Assembly: GCA_944322965.1 (NCBI GenBank) | Contig: CALUQR010000007.1 | Span: 1-64,000, forward strand | Direction of reading: 5' to 3' | Source of the DNA: Vulcanimicrobiota bacterium | Lineage (GTDB): Bacteria; Vulcanimicrobiota; Xenobia; Xenobiales; Xenobiaceae | DNA length: 64,000 nucleotides | Shown: positions 40,070-48,606 of the stretch, one piece after another | How the letters are laid out: each line of letters begins with the position of its first letter | Numbering within the stretch: position 1 is the stretch's first letter | Made by a program: the position numbers and the translations under genes | Notes under the pieces: generated by a model | What the model saw: the letters and a program-made list of their open reading frames with translations, nothing else | Databases searched by the model: none | What the model was told of the DNA's origin: nothing

Positions 40070-40600
40070 CTAGTCCAAGTGCTCCAGCGTAATCTCTTTA
40101 TTGGTGTAAATACAGATGTCGGCCGCTATCTCTATAGCTTTGCGAGCTATCTCCGAGGCGGAGAGGTCGGTATTTTCCAGGAGGGCGCGGGCGGCGGCGG
40201 TAGCAAAACCGGAGCCAGAACCTATGGAAGCTACCCCATAGTCGGGATCTAAGACGTCGCCATTGCCCGAGAGGATGAGCGTATGCTGGCGATCGGCTAC
40301 GATCATCATCGCTTCCAACTTGCGCAAGACCTTATCGCTGCGCCAATCGCGCGCCAATTCGACCGCCGCCCGGCGTAAGTTGCCGGAGTAGGCCTCTAAC
40401 TTAGCTTCGAACTTTTCAAAGAGGGTGATCCCGTCGGCAGCGGAGCCTGCGAAGCCCCCCAAGACGGTTCCTTCCGCCATGCGCCGCACCTTGCGAGCCG
40501 TATTCTTCATAATCGTATTCTGCAAGGTCACCTGTCCATCTCCAGCGATGGCCACTTGCTGATGGCGCCTGACGCAAACGATAGTAGTAGCTTTGAGCAT
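40070..40600 (-). CDS. hslV: ATP-dependent protease subunit HslV
   Basis: A threonine peptidase forming double rings that HslU feeds. The N-terminal [23 protein letters not shown] provides the catalytic Thr after removal of MLKA, a longer propeptide than the single Met common in Hsl[22 protein letters not shown] and [17 protein letters not shown] are the family core, 176 residues. No hslU is adjacent in this window. It is divergent from dprA, and convergent with the exported-protein gene 15 bases away. Confidence 0.93.
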   Translation of the reverse strand: MLKATTIVCVRRHQQVAIAGDGQVTLQNTIMKNTARKVRRMAEGTVLGGFAGSAADGITLFEKFEAKLEAYSGNLRRAAVELARDWRSDKVLRKLEAMMIVADRQHTLILSGNGDVLDPDYGVASIGSGSGFATAAARALLENTDLSASEIARKAIEIAADICIYTNKEITLEHLD

Positions 40601-40645
40601 CTCTCTTCCGCCTTTTTATTTCTAAAAAAATTCCAGGATTAAAAC

Positions 40646-40673
40646 AGCTGCCTACTTTATCCTTAAGGCAGCT
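40646..40673 (-). promoter_or_regulatory. Inverted repeat upstream of hslV
   Basis: AGCTGCC (40646-40652) and GGCAGCT (40667-40673) form a 7-bp inverted repeat with a 14-base spacer in the divergent hslV/dprA gap. It could be an operator or leader hairpin. Confidence 0.3.
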
Positions 40674-40774
40674 AGAAGCCTGCTCCAGAGTTAAAGCGGG
40701 GTTAGAGTCTTAACTTCATAAAAGCGCAATCTTTTGGTAAAAAATCTGGCTTCAAATAGTAGCTTTTCGCTCAC

Positions 40775-40801
40775 AAGGTACAGCCATAATGGAGGTACCT
40801 T
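40775..40801 (+). promoter_or_regulatory. Inverted repeat around a candidate -10 before dprA
   Basis: AAGGTAC (40775-40781) and GTACCTT (40795-40801) flank CATAAT (40785-40790), a possible -10 for dprA. The symmetry suggests an operator, but there is no known regulator. Confidence 0.35.
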
Positions 40802-40825
40802 GAATAGCTTAAGAGAGGGGGCCTA

Positions 40826-41956
40826 ATGATGGCTGAGATTCCCCAGCTCCATACTTCCCGAGAACCTACTCCCCGAGAGTCCGCTTTGTGGGTGGCCATG
40901 ACCCTCACAAAAGGAATCTCCCGCAAGGCTTTGAGCTCTCTCATTCGTAGCCATAACTTTTGCGCCCCCGCCATTTGGGAAGAGTTGCAAGCTTTAGCGG
41001 CGGCCTCTCCCTCTAAGGGGCGCGCGCAGATTCGCCTTCCAGACTTAGGGAAGGTAGAGGATTTAATAGCGGATTGGCAGCGCTCCTCCGCTCGCTTACT
41101 AACTCTGGACGCTCAGGATTATCCCCCGCAGCTCTTAGATTTAGAGGAATTGGCGCCCGTCCTCTATCTGCGCGGCCAAGGGTCTTTAGAAGCCAATAAC
41201 GCCTTGGCTATCGTAGGCTCTCGCTCGGCTACTAGTTACGGCCTCTCCCTAGCTAACGACTTAGCTTATCAGTTAGCTCAATTGGGGCTAGTAATTGTGA
41301 GCGGCCTAGCGCGCGGGGTAGATACCTGGGCCCACCGCGGTTCTTTAGAGGCGGGCGGAGAGACCTGGGCCGTCTTGGGCTGCGGGATCGATCTCTGTTA
41401 TCCGCCCGAAAATTTTAAGTTGCGAGCCGCTATCGAAGAGCGGGGCTTGCTCATTTCGGAGTATCCGGCCTTAGTAGAGCCGGCTCCCTTCCGCTTCCCT
41501 TATCGCAATCGCTTAATCGCCGCCTTAGCGCGCGGTACCTTAGTAGTCCAAGCTTCCCATAAGAGCGGGGCCATGATTACCGCCGACTGGGCGGCCAATC
41601 TGGGGCGCAGCGTGATGGCCGTCCCAGGGGCCGTCGACTCCCTCCAGAGCCAAGGGCCCTTAGAATTAATTAGCCAAGGGGCCGCCCTGGTGCGCCACTC
41701 CCAAGACGTCTTAGACGCTCTGGGGGTCTTTGTGGAGGAGCTGCCGCCTACTTCCAGTTGGAGTCTGGGAGAGGAAGAAGAGCGTCTACTAAAGATTTTG
41801 GGCTCCCAGGGGAAGAGTACGGAAGAGTTGGCCCAACTCAGCCAAGCCCCCTTGGGCTGGGTGATAGCTACCCTCAATAAGTTGGAATTGGCAGGTTTAG
41901 CGCGCCGTTGGCCCGATCTAACCTGGAGCCTTAGAGGGGGAACTAAGCCCGGTTAG
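40826..41956 (+). CDS. dprA: DNA-processing protein DprA
   Basis: DprA loads RecA on incoming single-stranded DNA in natural transformation. It has the Rossmann core: ALAIVGSRSATSYGLSLANDLAYQLAQLGLVIVSGLARGVDTWAH, VLGCGIDLCYPPEN, and SGAMITADWAANLGRSVMAVPG. A SAM-like start (residues 15-60) and C-terminal winged helix (SLGEEEERLLKILGSQGKS...WVIATLNKLELAG) give the usual layout, 376 residues. ATGATGG offers two starts. Together with comF it hints at, but does not prove, DNA uptake. Confidence 0.94.
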   Translation: MMAEIPQLHTSREPTPRESALWVAMTLTKGISRKALSSLIRSHNFCAPAIWEELQALAAASPSKGRAQIRLPDLGKVEDLIADWQRSSARLLTLDAQDYPPQLLDLEELAPVLYLRGQGSLEANNALAIVGSRSATSYGLSLANDLAYQLAQLGLVIVSGLARGVDTWAHRGSLEAGGETWAVLGCGIDLCYPPENFKLRAAIEERGLLISEYPALVEPAPFRFPYRNRLIAALARGTLVVQASHKSGAMITADWAANLGRSVMAVPGAVDSLQSQGPLELISQGAALVRHSQDVLDALGVFVEELPPTSSWSLGEEEERLLKILGSQGKSTEELAQLSQAPLGWVIATLNKLELAGLARRWPDLTWSLRGGTKPG

Positions 41957-41958
41957 GG

Positions 41959-42882
41959 TTAGGAGAGTCCCTGCAAAAAGGTAAAGACCTCCTCCCAAGC
42001 CTCCTCCGTTTCCGCCTTTTCTTGGGCGCTTACCCCTTTAGTTAGGTAGGGAGCGTAGACTAAGAAGCCGTGTAAGCAATGGGGGTAGAGGCGCAAAGTT
42101 ACCTCTCGGCCCGCCGCTTGGAAGGCCGAAAATAAGGCCTCCGCTTGGGAGGGAGGAGTGATAGTATCTAATTGGCCTTGTAAGATTAAGACCGGAGCCT
42201 GGATGTGGGGGACGGCGCTTAAGCCGTGGCGCAAGGCGAAGGAGGCGGGACGAGCTTGGGGGCCGTCTCCATAAGTGCGCCTAGTTATGGGATCGCCGCC
42301 CAACTGGTTAGTGGCGCGGAGGTAATCCCACCAGGCGTAGATATCGGCTACTCCATAGGCAAAGATTAGACCTCTAACCTCCTCTTGGGGCAAGCGGGCG
42401 GCCGCCAAGAGGCTAATGAGAGCCCCGTGGGAGGCGCCCATTAAGACTACGCCCTTTTCGCTTTGGCAGTAAGGGGAAGAGCGCAAGTAGTTGTAGGCGG
42501 CTAAGACGTCTTGGACTTCCCCCTTAGCTATTTCGATCCCCCCTTGGGAGCCGTCTTCGCCTCGGTAACTGGGCGCAAAGACTAGGTAACCGCGGCGGGC
42601 TAAGCGCACGCAACATAACTCATGTTGGGGGGAGATACCGGAAATGCCGTCATGATTAAAGATAATGAGAGGCAAAGGCTTAGAGCAGGATTGGGGGTAA
42701 TAGAGGCGCCCTTTGACGGCTAGGGAGCCAGAAGTATAGGTCCAGAGCTGGCGTTGGACCCCATGGAGGGGCGAGAGGGGGGTAACTTGAGGCTTAAGGG
42801 GTAGAGCGGCCGCAGGAAGGGCGAACCCTAGCCAGCTCCCCAGTAAGGTTAGCGTTAACAAGAAGGTTAGATAGGAGCGCAT
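41959..42882 (-). CDS. Exported alpha/beta hydrolase (dienelactone hydrolase/S9-like)
   Basis: 307 residues. Starting at 42882 gives a signal peptide (YLTFLLTLTLLGSWLGFALPAAA). The nucleophile is GASHGAL, the acid Asp in QLDTITPP and the His in LYPHCLHGF. The oxyanion region is IIFNHDGISGISPQHE. It should hydrolyse an ester or peptide bond in the envelope. SD AAGGAG precedes this ATG, so the longer in-frame start at 42996 is unlikely. It is convergent with dprA with only two bases between. Confidence 0.85.
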   Translation of the reverse strand: MRSYLTFLLTLTLLGSWLGFALPAAALPLKPQVTPLSPLHGVQRQLWTYTSGSLAVKGRLYYPQSCSKPLPLIIFNHDGISGISPQHELCCVRLARRGYLVFAPSYRGEDGSQGGIEIAKGEVQDVLAAYNYLRSSPYCQSEKGVVLMGASHGALISLLAAARLPQEEVRGLIFAYGVADIYAWWDYLRATNQLGGDPITRRTYGDGPQARPASFALRHGLSAVPHIQAPVLILQGQLDTITPPSQAEALFSAFQAAGREVTLRLYPHCLHGFLVYAPYLTKGVSAQEKAETEEAWEEVFTFLQGLS

Positions 42883-42975
42883 AAGGCCCGCTCCTTCTAG
42901 TAATACAAGAGGGATCCCCCGCCGTAAAAGGAAATTAAGAGCCATTCTGAGGTTTAGCACAGGAAGGATGCTCAC

Positions 42976-43395
42976 ATGCTCGACGTAGTCTTTCATTTTC
43001 CAATTTGGGTTACAATCTTAGCTATGGTCTATCTGATCTTCATGTCGACGGTCGGGGTGCGCGGGGAGCACCGTTGGGACTTAGCTATCGGTCAGCGTGT
43101 GGTAGAGGGGGCCGTTTTGGGACTAGCGGGCTGGTTGATGCCGGGAGTGACCTTAGAGACGATCCCCATCCTCAACCTCTTTGTGCACGACGTCCAACTG
43201 TGGCACATAGGTATCGTCTTCGTAGTGGTGGGGATTCCCCTCTCCTTTGCCAGCTGGTTCTTTAAACATGACTTTACCGATCCCCTTAAGAATCAAGATA
43301 AGCCTTACGTCCACAATCCCAACGCTCCCAGTAAGGTTGAGGTGACGGTCAAGCAGATTATTATCCGCAGCGACGACGAGGCTACTAAAGGGTAG
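42976..43395 (+). CDS. Small membrane protein of unknown function
   Basis: 139 residues with two to three hydrophobic segments (FPIWVTILAMVYLIFMSTVGV, VVEGAVLGLAGWLMPGV, WHIGIVFVVVGIPLSFASWFF) then a charged tail (VEVTVKQIIIRSDDEATKG). No family is recognised. It is followed by a terminator, thus a single-gene transcript; it is divergent from the hydrolase gene. Confidence 0.6.
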   Translation: MLDVVFHFPIWVTILAMVYLIFMSTVGVRGEHRWDLAIGQRVVEGAVLGLAGWLMPGVTLETIPILNLFVHDVQLWHIGIVFVVVGIPLSFASWFFKHDFTDPLKNQDKPYVHNPNAPSKVEVTVKQIIIRSDDEATKG

Positions 43396-43429
43396 GCTCT
43401 TTTCCCCAGCAAGGTTAAGGCTTTAATAG

Positions 43430-43473
43430 GCGAGAGGATTCCAGGGCTGGGAGAATCCTTTCGCTCTTTTTTT
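43430..43473 (+). terminator. Intrinsic terminator after the small membrane protein gene
   Basis: GCGAGAGGATTC (43430-43441) pairs with GAATCCTTTCGC (43452-43463, one wobble) and is followed by TCTTTTTTT. Confidence 0.8.
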
Positions 43474-43549
43474 AGGGTGAGAGAGCAGGTTTTTCTCCCC
43501 GGGGCTAGATAAGTGAGGGGCGCAAATTTTAGTTAGCTAGATCGATTAA

Positions 43550-44359
43550 ATGATTGGAGAAGAGAGAGTGCATATCTTAATTAGCAATGACGACGGCATC
43601 GAAGCGCCGGGTTTACGGGCTTTAGTAGAGGAATTTTCTCAACTTCCCGAGGTTAAGATTACCGTCGTTGCCCCTCATTTGCAGCGCAGCGCCTCTAGCC
43701 ATTCTTTGACCTTCCACAGTCCCTTGCGCGTCTACAAAGAGTGGCAGGAGGGCCCAGCCCATTACTTCGCGGCCAGCGGTACGCCTACCGATTGTATTAT
43801 GTTGGGGGTCTACAATCTCTGCGGCGAGAAACCGGACTGTATCTTAACCGGCATCAATCGCGGAGCCAATATGGGCTTTGACGTCTCCTACTCGGCCACC
43901 GTCTCTTCGGCTTTGGAGGGTATCGTCCACCAGATTCCCGCCATGGCCGTCTCTTTGGTGGGCCGCTCGCCCAGCCGCTACGCTATGGCGGCCGCCTGGG
44001 CCCACCGCATCTTCGCTCGTTGGCGCAAACCTTGGGAAGAGCGGGATGAGAGTCGCTTTGAAATTCCCAGCTCTTCCATCTTAAGCGTCAACGTCCCCGA
44101 TATCGACCCTCAAGAGATTAAGGGCGTCTCCTTTACCAGTCAGGGGAGGAGTATCTACCATCAGTCCGTCCAAGAGATGGTCGATCCTTGGGGTGGGACT
44201 TACTACTGGATCCATGGAGAGTTGCCCCAGGGAGAATTGACTCCCGGCAGCGATTTTCAGGCCATTGCCGACAAGTACGTCTCCGTCAGTCCCTTGCAGA
44301 TGCAATTTACGGACGGCGCTACTTTAGAGTATTTGCGGGCTGGTAAATGGGAATTTTAG
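43550..44359 (+). CDS. surE: 5'/3'-nucleotidase SurE
   Basis: SurE dephosphorylates nucleoside monophosphates and is metal-dependent. ILISNDDGIEAPGLRALVEE gives the Asp-Asp metal site near residues 13-14. SASSHSLTFHSPLRV and LTGINRGANMGFDVSYSATVSSALEG are the conserved core. 269 residues is typical. The ATG at 43550 comes directly before the charged MIGEERVH opening; SD is weak. The histidine-kinase gene follows 15 bases later. Confidence 0.94.
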   Translation: MIGEERVHILISNDDGIEAPGLRALVEEFSQLPEVKITVVAPHLQRSASSHSLTFHSPLRVYKEWQEGPAHYFAASGTPTDCIMLGVYNLCGEKPDCILTGINRGANMGFDVSYSATVSSALEGIVHQIPAMAVSLVGRSPSRYAMAAAWAHRIFARWRKPWEERDESRFEIPSSSILSVNVPDIDPQEIKGVSFTSQGRSIYHQSVQEMVDPWGGTYYWIHGELPQGELTPGSDFQAIADKYVSVSPLQMQFTDGATLEYLRAGKWEF

Positions 44360-44374
44360 GAGGAGAGTAACTTT

Positions 44375-45580
44375 ATGAGTCAGACTGAGATCGATAGCTT
44401 GACCGGTTTACCTCTCTTGCACTCGCTCTATGGGCGAATCGCCGAGAATATTGAAAACGGCCATCCGGTGGGCTTTATCTTCTTCGATATTATGCAATTC
44501 CGTTTGGTAATTCGCAATTATGGCCGCCAAGTGGCCGATTCCATTCTGGCTCGTTTTGGAGAGATCGTGCGCACTCGTTTGCCCCAGATCTGCCGCGGTA
44601 TGGACGTCTTGGCCGTGCCCGAGCGCGAAGACGATCGTTTCGTCTTGCTCTTGCTCTCCTCGCCGCGCTACCTCTCCGTTTTGAATGATATTACGGTGCG
44701 CAAGACGGCCCAGAGGGTGCATAAGTTCTTCAATAGCATTATTAGCGAACTGGCTACCGAATTTAAGGTCAACGCCGGCCTCGAATTCCACTGCGGTCAC
44801 AGCCTCATCCCCGCCGATAAGGGGGTGAGTATAGAACGCTTAGTGCGCGAAGCTCAGCGCGAGGCCTATCTCAAGGGAGAGTTGGATGAAGTGATGATTA
44901 CCTTCGTCTCCAACGTCACCCACGAGCTGCGCACCCCCTTAACCTGTATTAAAGGGTATACGGAAAACCTTTTAGACGGGGCCATCGAGAATAAGGAGTT
45001 GGCCTACAAGTGGTTGGGGATTATCAGCGAAGAGGCCAATCGCTTAGAGCGGCTCATTAACGATCTCTTAGATATTTCCATGATTGAGGCCCAGCAGGTA
45101 GAGTTCCAGCGGGAAGAGGTCGACTTAGTGAGGTTAGTGCGCCACACTATCGAGGTGCTCTCCGTCAACGCCGAAAAGGAGCAGATCACTATCGACTTTA
45201 GCTATCCCCCCCAATTGCCGGAGCTAATGTTAGATAGCGACCGCATCAGCCAGGTCGTCTTTAATCTCATAGACAATGCTATTAAGTACTCGCCGCCCCA
45301 CTCCCAAATTAAGGTCTCCATACTCCAGCCTAGCCCCAGCTTAGTGCGCGTCGATGTGAGCGATCACGGTCCGGGCATCCCCCCCAATAAGATCCAACAT
45401 ATCTTTGAGCGCTTTTATCGGGCCAATCGGGGCGGCGGGGTCTACGGGCGGGGCTTAGGTTTAGCTATCGCCAAATGTATCGCCGAAGCCCACGGAGGGA
45501 CGATTAGCGTCGAGTCTACCCTGGGAGAGGGTAGTACCTTCTCTCTCACCTTGCCCCTCAATGGGAGTAGCCTCTCCTAA
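44375..45580 (+). CDS. Orphan sensor histidine kinase with degenerate GGDEF-like N-domain
   Basis: 401 residues, no membrane helix. Residues about 1-165 look like a GGDEF fold: SLTGLPLLHSLYGRI, IFFDIMQFRLVIRNYGRQVADSILARFG, but the GGDEF signature is lost (EDDRFVLLL in that position). The HisKA motif FVSNVTHELRTPLTCIKGYTE has the phospho-acceptor His near residue 183. HATPase motifs are VFNLIDNAIKYS, DHGPGIPP and GRGLGLAIAKCI. No response regulator is adjacent. It follows surE with 15 bases between, likely co-transcribed. Confidence 0.9.
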   Translation: MSQTEIDSLTGLPLLHSLYGRIAENIENGHPVGFIFFDIMQFRLVIRNYGRQVADSILARFGEIVRTRLPQICRGMDVLAVPEREDDRFVLLLLSSPRYLSVLNDITVRKTAQRVHKFFNSIISELATEFKVNAGLEFHCGHSLIPADKGVSIERLVREAQREAYLKGELDEVMITFVSNVTHELRTPLTCIKGYTENLLDGAIENKELAYKWLGIISEEANRLERLINDLLDISMIEAQQVEFQREEVDLVRLVRHTIEVLSVNAEKEQITIDFSYPPQLPELMLDSDRISQVVFNLIDNAIKYSPPHSQIKVSILQPSPSLVRVDVSDHGPGIPPNKIQHIFERFYRANRGGGVYGRGLGLAIAKCIAEAHGGTISVESTLGEGSTFSLTLPLNGSSLS

Positions 45581-45589
45581 GCTAGAAAC

Positions 45590-46186
45590 TTACAAGGGGA
45601 GGTCGCTGGGCTCCAAGAGATTAGAGGTCACTAGGATGTACTGGACTCGATCTTGGAATATCCCAAAGTGGATCCCTTGGTTCCAGTAGTGGAGGGTATA
45701 ACGGGAGCCCAAGCCCCCCGGCGAGGCGGCTTCCGGATCGCCCTCCGCGTCGTAAGTGTCGCCAAAGGCGCGCAAGACGAGTTCTACGTCTTGGCCTACC
45801 CTGATGAGGTTTTGGGGATTGGGAGCGGAACCTACCGTATATTGGGGATTAGTCACTAAGATAGAGGTCACTTGGCCCTTGTGGGTCGAGATATTGAGGC
45901 CCAATTTAGGAAAGAGGTAGAAGAGGGAGTCCTGATGGGGGCGCAGAGTAGCCTTGCCCAAGTGGGACTCTATAAATTGAGCGTCCATAGCGATAGTTAT
46001 AAAACTTACGCGCATCCCCGGGATAATGCGCGCATCAAAAGGGCCGGGCCGCTTGACGGGAGAGGCCTGAGGCCTTAAGAGGGGCTGCCAGAGGGAGATA
46101 GCTACTAAGGACCCTAAGAGCAGAGTCAGGATCAGGAATATGGAGAGTATCAGGTGGATACGACGCGGCGCTGGGGGTTCACTCAC
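45590..46186 (-). CDS. Membrane-anchored protein with duplicated BamE-like halves
   Basis: 198 residues. A single N-terminal helix (LILSIFLILTLLLGSLVAISLW) anchors an extracytoplasmic domain. The domain appears as two similar halves: about 55-110 (RIIPGMRVSFITIAMDAQFIESHLGKA to GQVTSILV) and 125-190 (LIRVGQDVELVLRAFGD to DRVQYILV). Each has an xxGMxxxxVxxxLG-like start and ends in a beta strand, recalling SmpA/BamE folds, though this is weak. No family is assigned. It is convergent with the histidine kinase gene, 9 bases away. Confidence 0.55.
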   Translation of the reverse strand: MSEPPAPRRIHLILSIFLILTLLLGSLVAISLWQPLLRPQASPVKRPGPFDARIIPGMRVSFITIAMDAQFIESHLGKATLRPHQDSLFYLFPKLGLNISTHKGQVTSILVTNPQYTVGSAPNPQNLIRVGQDVELVLRAFGDTYDAEGDPEAASPGGLGSRYTLHYWNQGIHFGIFQDRVQYILVTSNLLEPSDLPL

Positions 46187-46241
46187 CCCATAATTTTCTA
46201 GAAGAAGAGTAGGGAAGTCAAGGAGAGGAGCGGCTCTAAAG

Positions 46242-46922
46242 ATGGAAAGGCAGAATTTTTATCAGATTCCAGACTCAATTAAGAGGGTGCTAGTAGTAGG
46301 CGGGGGGCAGGCTGCTATGCAAATTATCGATATCCTCTGGCACGATCCCACTTGCCAGGTGGTAGGCTGTCTAGACGACGACTCCCAATTGCACGGCCAA
46401 GAGATCTTTGGGGTTCCCATCTTAGGGGGGAGCGATCTCTTAGAAAAATTGTGGCGCGAAAAGTTCTTTACGGCGGCCATTGTGGGAGTGGGTATTAATC
46501 TTAAGGCGCGGGCGGCCCTCTACCAGCGTTTAAAGGGATTAGGTATTCCCCTAGTCAACGCTATCGACCCTACGGTGCGCCTCAATAGGCAAGCGACCTT
46601 AGGCGAGGGGATCGTCTTATGTAGCTTCGTCCACGTGGGGGTCTGCGCCCATATCGGAGATAACTCCTTTATTGGCGCCCATTCTAGTATTGACCACCAT
46701 TGTCAGATCGGTTCCACCGTCTTTATGGGACCGGGCTGTCTGCTCTCAGGTACGGTGCGGGTGGGCTCCGGGACCCTCTTCGGCTCGGGGGTCCTAGTCC
46801 AATTGGGCCTAACTATCGGGGAGGGCTGTCGCATCGCTTCCGGGGTGACGGTCATAAAAGATCTCCCCGCCCACCGCGGTCTGCGCAACGCCCTCCACCA
46901 GGAGATTAGAGTCTTAGAGTAA
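46242..46922 (+). CDS. PglD/NeuD-like sugar O/N-acyltransferase
   Basis: 226 residues. An N-terminal nucleotide-sugar-binding fold (RVLVVGGGQAAMQIIDILW...VVGCLDDD) is followed by a left-handed beta-helix of hexapeptide repeats (VHVGVCAHIGDNSFIGAHSSIDHHCQIG). The His in SIDHHC is the catalytic base of PglD relatives. It probably acetylates an amino-sugar for surface glycans. It is convergent with thyA, 6 bases apart. Confidence 0.86.
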   Translation: MERQNFYQIPDSIKRVLVVGGGQAAMQIIDILWHDPTCQVVGCLDDDSQLHGQEIFGVPILGGSDLLEKLWREKFFTAAIVGVGINLKARAALYQRLKGLGIPLVNAIDPTVRLNRQATLGEGIVLCSFVHVGVCAHIGDNSFIGAHSSIDHHCQIGSTVFMGPGCLLSGTVRVGSGTLFGSGVLVQLGLTIGEGCRIASGVTVIKDLPAHRGLRNALHQEIRVLE

Positions 46923-46928
46923 GTTAAC

Positions 46929-47723
46929 TTAGACGGAGATGGGCGCCCGTAAGGCGGGGTGGTAGCGATAATTGTGGAGGGTAAAGTCTTCATAGCGGAA
47001 ATCGTCTATCTGCCGGCGCTCAGGATTTAATTCCATCTGGGGCAAGGGGTAAGGTTGGCGGGTCAAGAGCTCTTCTACTTGGGGAAGGTGGTTTAAGTAG
47101 AGGTGGGCGTCGCCCAAAGTGTGGATAAATTCGCCCGCTTGCAGATCACAAACTTGGGCGATCATCATCGTTAAGAGCGCATAGGAGGCGATATTGAAGG
47201 GCACTCCCAGGAAGACGTCGGCGCTGCGTTGATAGAGCTGGCAAGAGAGGCGCCTCTCTTGGACGTAAAATTGGAAGAGCAAATGGCAAGGCGGCAGGGC
47301 CATTTGGGGGAGGAGGGCCACATTCCAAGCGCTCACAATTAGGCGCCGGGAGTAGGGATCGCTCTTTATGAGATCGATTACTTGGGCGATCTGATCGATA
47401 GTATCCCCCTGATAGTCGGGCCAAGAGCGCCACTGCACCCCGTAGATAGGTCCCAACTCCCCTTGAGCGTCGGCCCAAGCGTCCCAGATGGGAACCTGAT
47501 GCTCTTTTAGGTAGGCGATATTAGAGGAGCCCTTTAAAAACCAGAGCAACTCGTAAATGACCGACTTTAGAAAGAGCTTCTTAGTAGTTAGGGCGGGGAA
47601 GCCCTCTTGCAAATTGAAACGCATCTGGTAGCCGAAGATACTCTTAGTCCCCGTACCGGTGCGATCGGCGCGCACCGCCCCTTCGTCTTTGATGTGGCGT
47701 ACCAGATCTAAATACTGTTGCAT
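46929..47723 (-). CDS. thyA: Thymidylate synthase ThyA
   Basis: Makes dTMP from dUMP using methylene-tetrahydrofolate. The nucleophilic Cys is in [13 protein letters not shown] at about residue 146, as in E. coli; [29 protein letters not shown] and HNYRYHP are also conserved. 264 residues is the standard short form. The dihydrofolate reductase partner is not in the window. uppP lies 36 bases upstream on the same strand. Confidence 0.96.
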   Translation of the reverse strand: MQQYLDLVRHIKDEGAVRADRTGTGTKSIFGYQMRFNLQEGFPALTTKKLFLKSVIYELLWFLKGSSNIAYLKEHQVPIWDAWADAQGELGPIYGVQWRSWPDYQGDTIDQIAQVIDLIKSDPYSRRLIVSAWNVALLPQMALPPCHLLFQFYVQERRLSCQLYQRSADVFLGVPFNIASYALLTMMIAQVCDLQAGEFIHTLGDAHLYLNHLPQVEELLTRQPYPLPQMELNPERRQIDDFRYEDFTLHNYRYHPALRAPISV

Positions 47724-47759
47724 AGTTAACTTTCACCTCAAGGGGCAACTGACGCCTAT

Positions 47760-48596
47760 TTAGATTAGGCGCAGGAAGATTAAAAGGGATAAGGCTAAAC
47801 GATAGCCGGCAAAATAGATTAAGTTAGCGCGCTCTAAGATCCCCTCTAAGAGCCTAATACTAGCCAATCCCGCTAGGAAAGAGGCCGCCACTCCGGCTAC
47901 TAAGGGGCCTAGACCGAGCGCGGGATCGAGAACAAAACCGCGCGCCATCTTCACTAGAAAGGCTCCGCCCACTACGGGTAGAGCGGTAACTAGCGCGACG
48001 AGTCCCGCTTGGGGGCGGGCAAAGCCTAAAAGGCGGCTGATCGTTAAAACCGCTCCTGAGCGCGAGACTCCGGGAAATAGGGCCAAGCTCTGCACTATCC
48101 CCAAGCGCCAAGCCTCCCCCCAGCCGACGCTCTCTAGCTCGCGATCGTTAGGGCTCTGGCGGTCGCTCCAGACCATAGCTACCCCCCAGAGAGCCAGAGT
48201 AGTCGCTATCAAGTAGGGATTATGGGCGTAGACCTCTACGTAATCTTCTAAGAGAAAGCCTAAGAGTGCTACGGGAATGGCCCCTACTAGAGCGATAAAA
48301 CCTAGACTGAGGAATGGATCGCGGTAAGAGGGCCACTCTCTAGCGGCGGGGTTATGCCACATATCGCTGAGATAAGAGCGCCAGGAGTTAAGGATCTGGA
48401 GCCAGAGCTTGCGCTTATATAGGAGCAGGGCCCCTAGGCTGCCCCCATGTAAGGCCACGTCGAAGGATTTACCCCAATAGGGCAGATCGGCTAATTGGGG
48501 TAGAAGTAAGAGGTGAGCCGAAGAGGAGATAGGTAAAAACTCACAGATCCCTTGGACGATCCCCAGTAAGATAGCTTGTAAATAGACTTCTTCCAT
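47760..48596 (-). CDS. uppP: Undecaprenyl-diphosphatase UppP (BacA)
   Basis: A multi-pass membrane phosphatase that recycles undecaprenyl diphosphate in cell-wall synthesis. GICEFLPISSSAHLLL is the signature with Glu and Ser, and LFPGVSRSGAVLTISRLLG is the second motif with Arg. 278 residues with about eight helices. The MBL gene lies 10 bases upstream on the same strand. Confidence 0.95.
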   Translation of the reverse strand: MEEVYLQAILLGIVQGICEFLPISSSAHLLLLPQLADLPYWGKSFDVALHGGSLGALLLYKRKLWLQILNSWRSYLSDMWHNPAAREWPSYRDPFLSLGFIALVGAIPVALLGFLLEDYVEVYAHNPYLIATTLALWGVAMVWSDRQSPNDRELESVGWGEAWRLGIVQSLALFPGVSRSGAVLTISRLLGFARPQAGLVALVTALPVVGGAFLVKMARGFVLDPALGLGPLVAGVAASFLAGLASIRLLEGILERANLIYFAGYRLALSLLIFLRLI

Positions 48597-48606
48597 TCCT
48601 AAGCTC

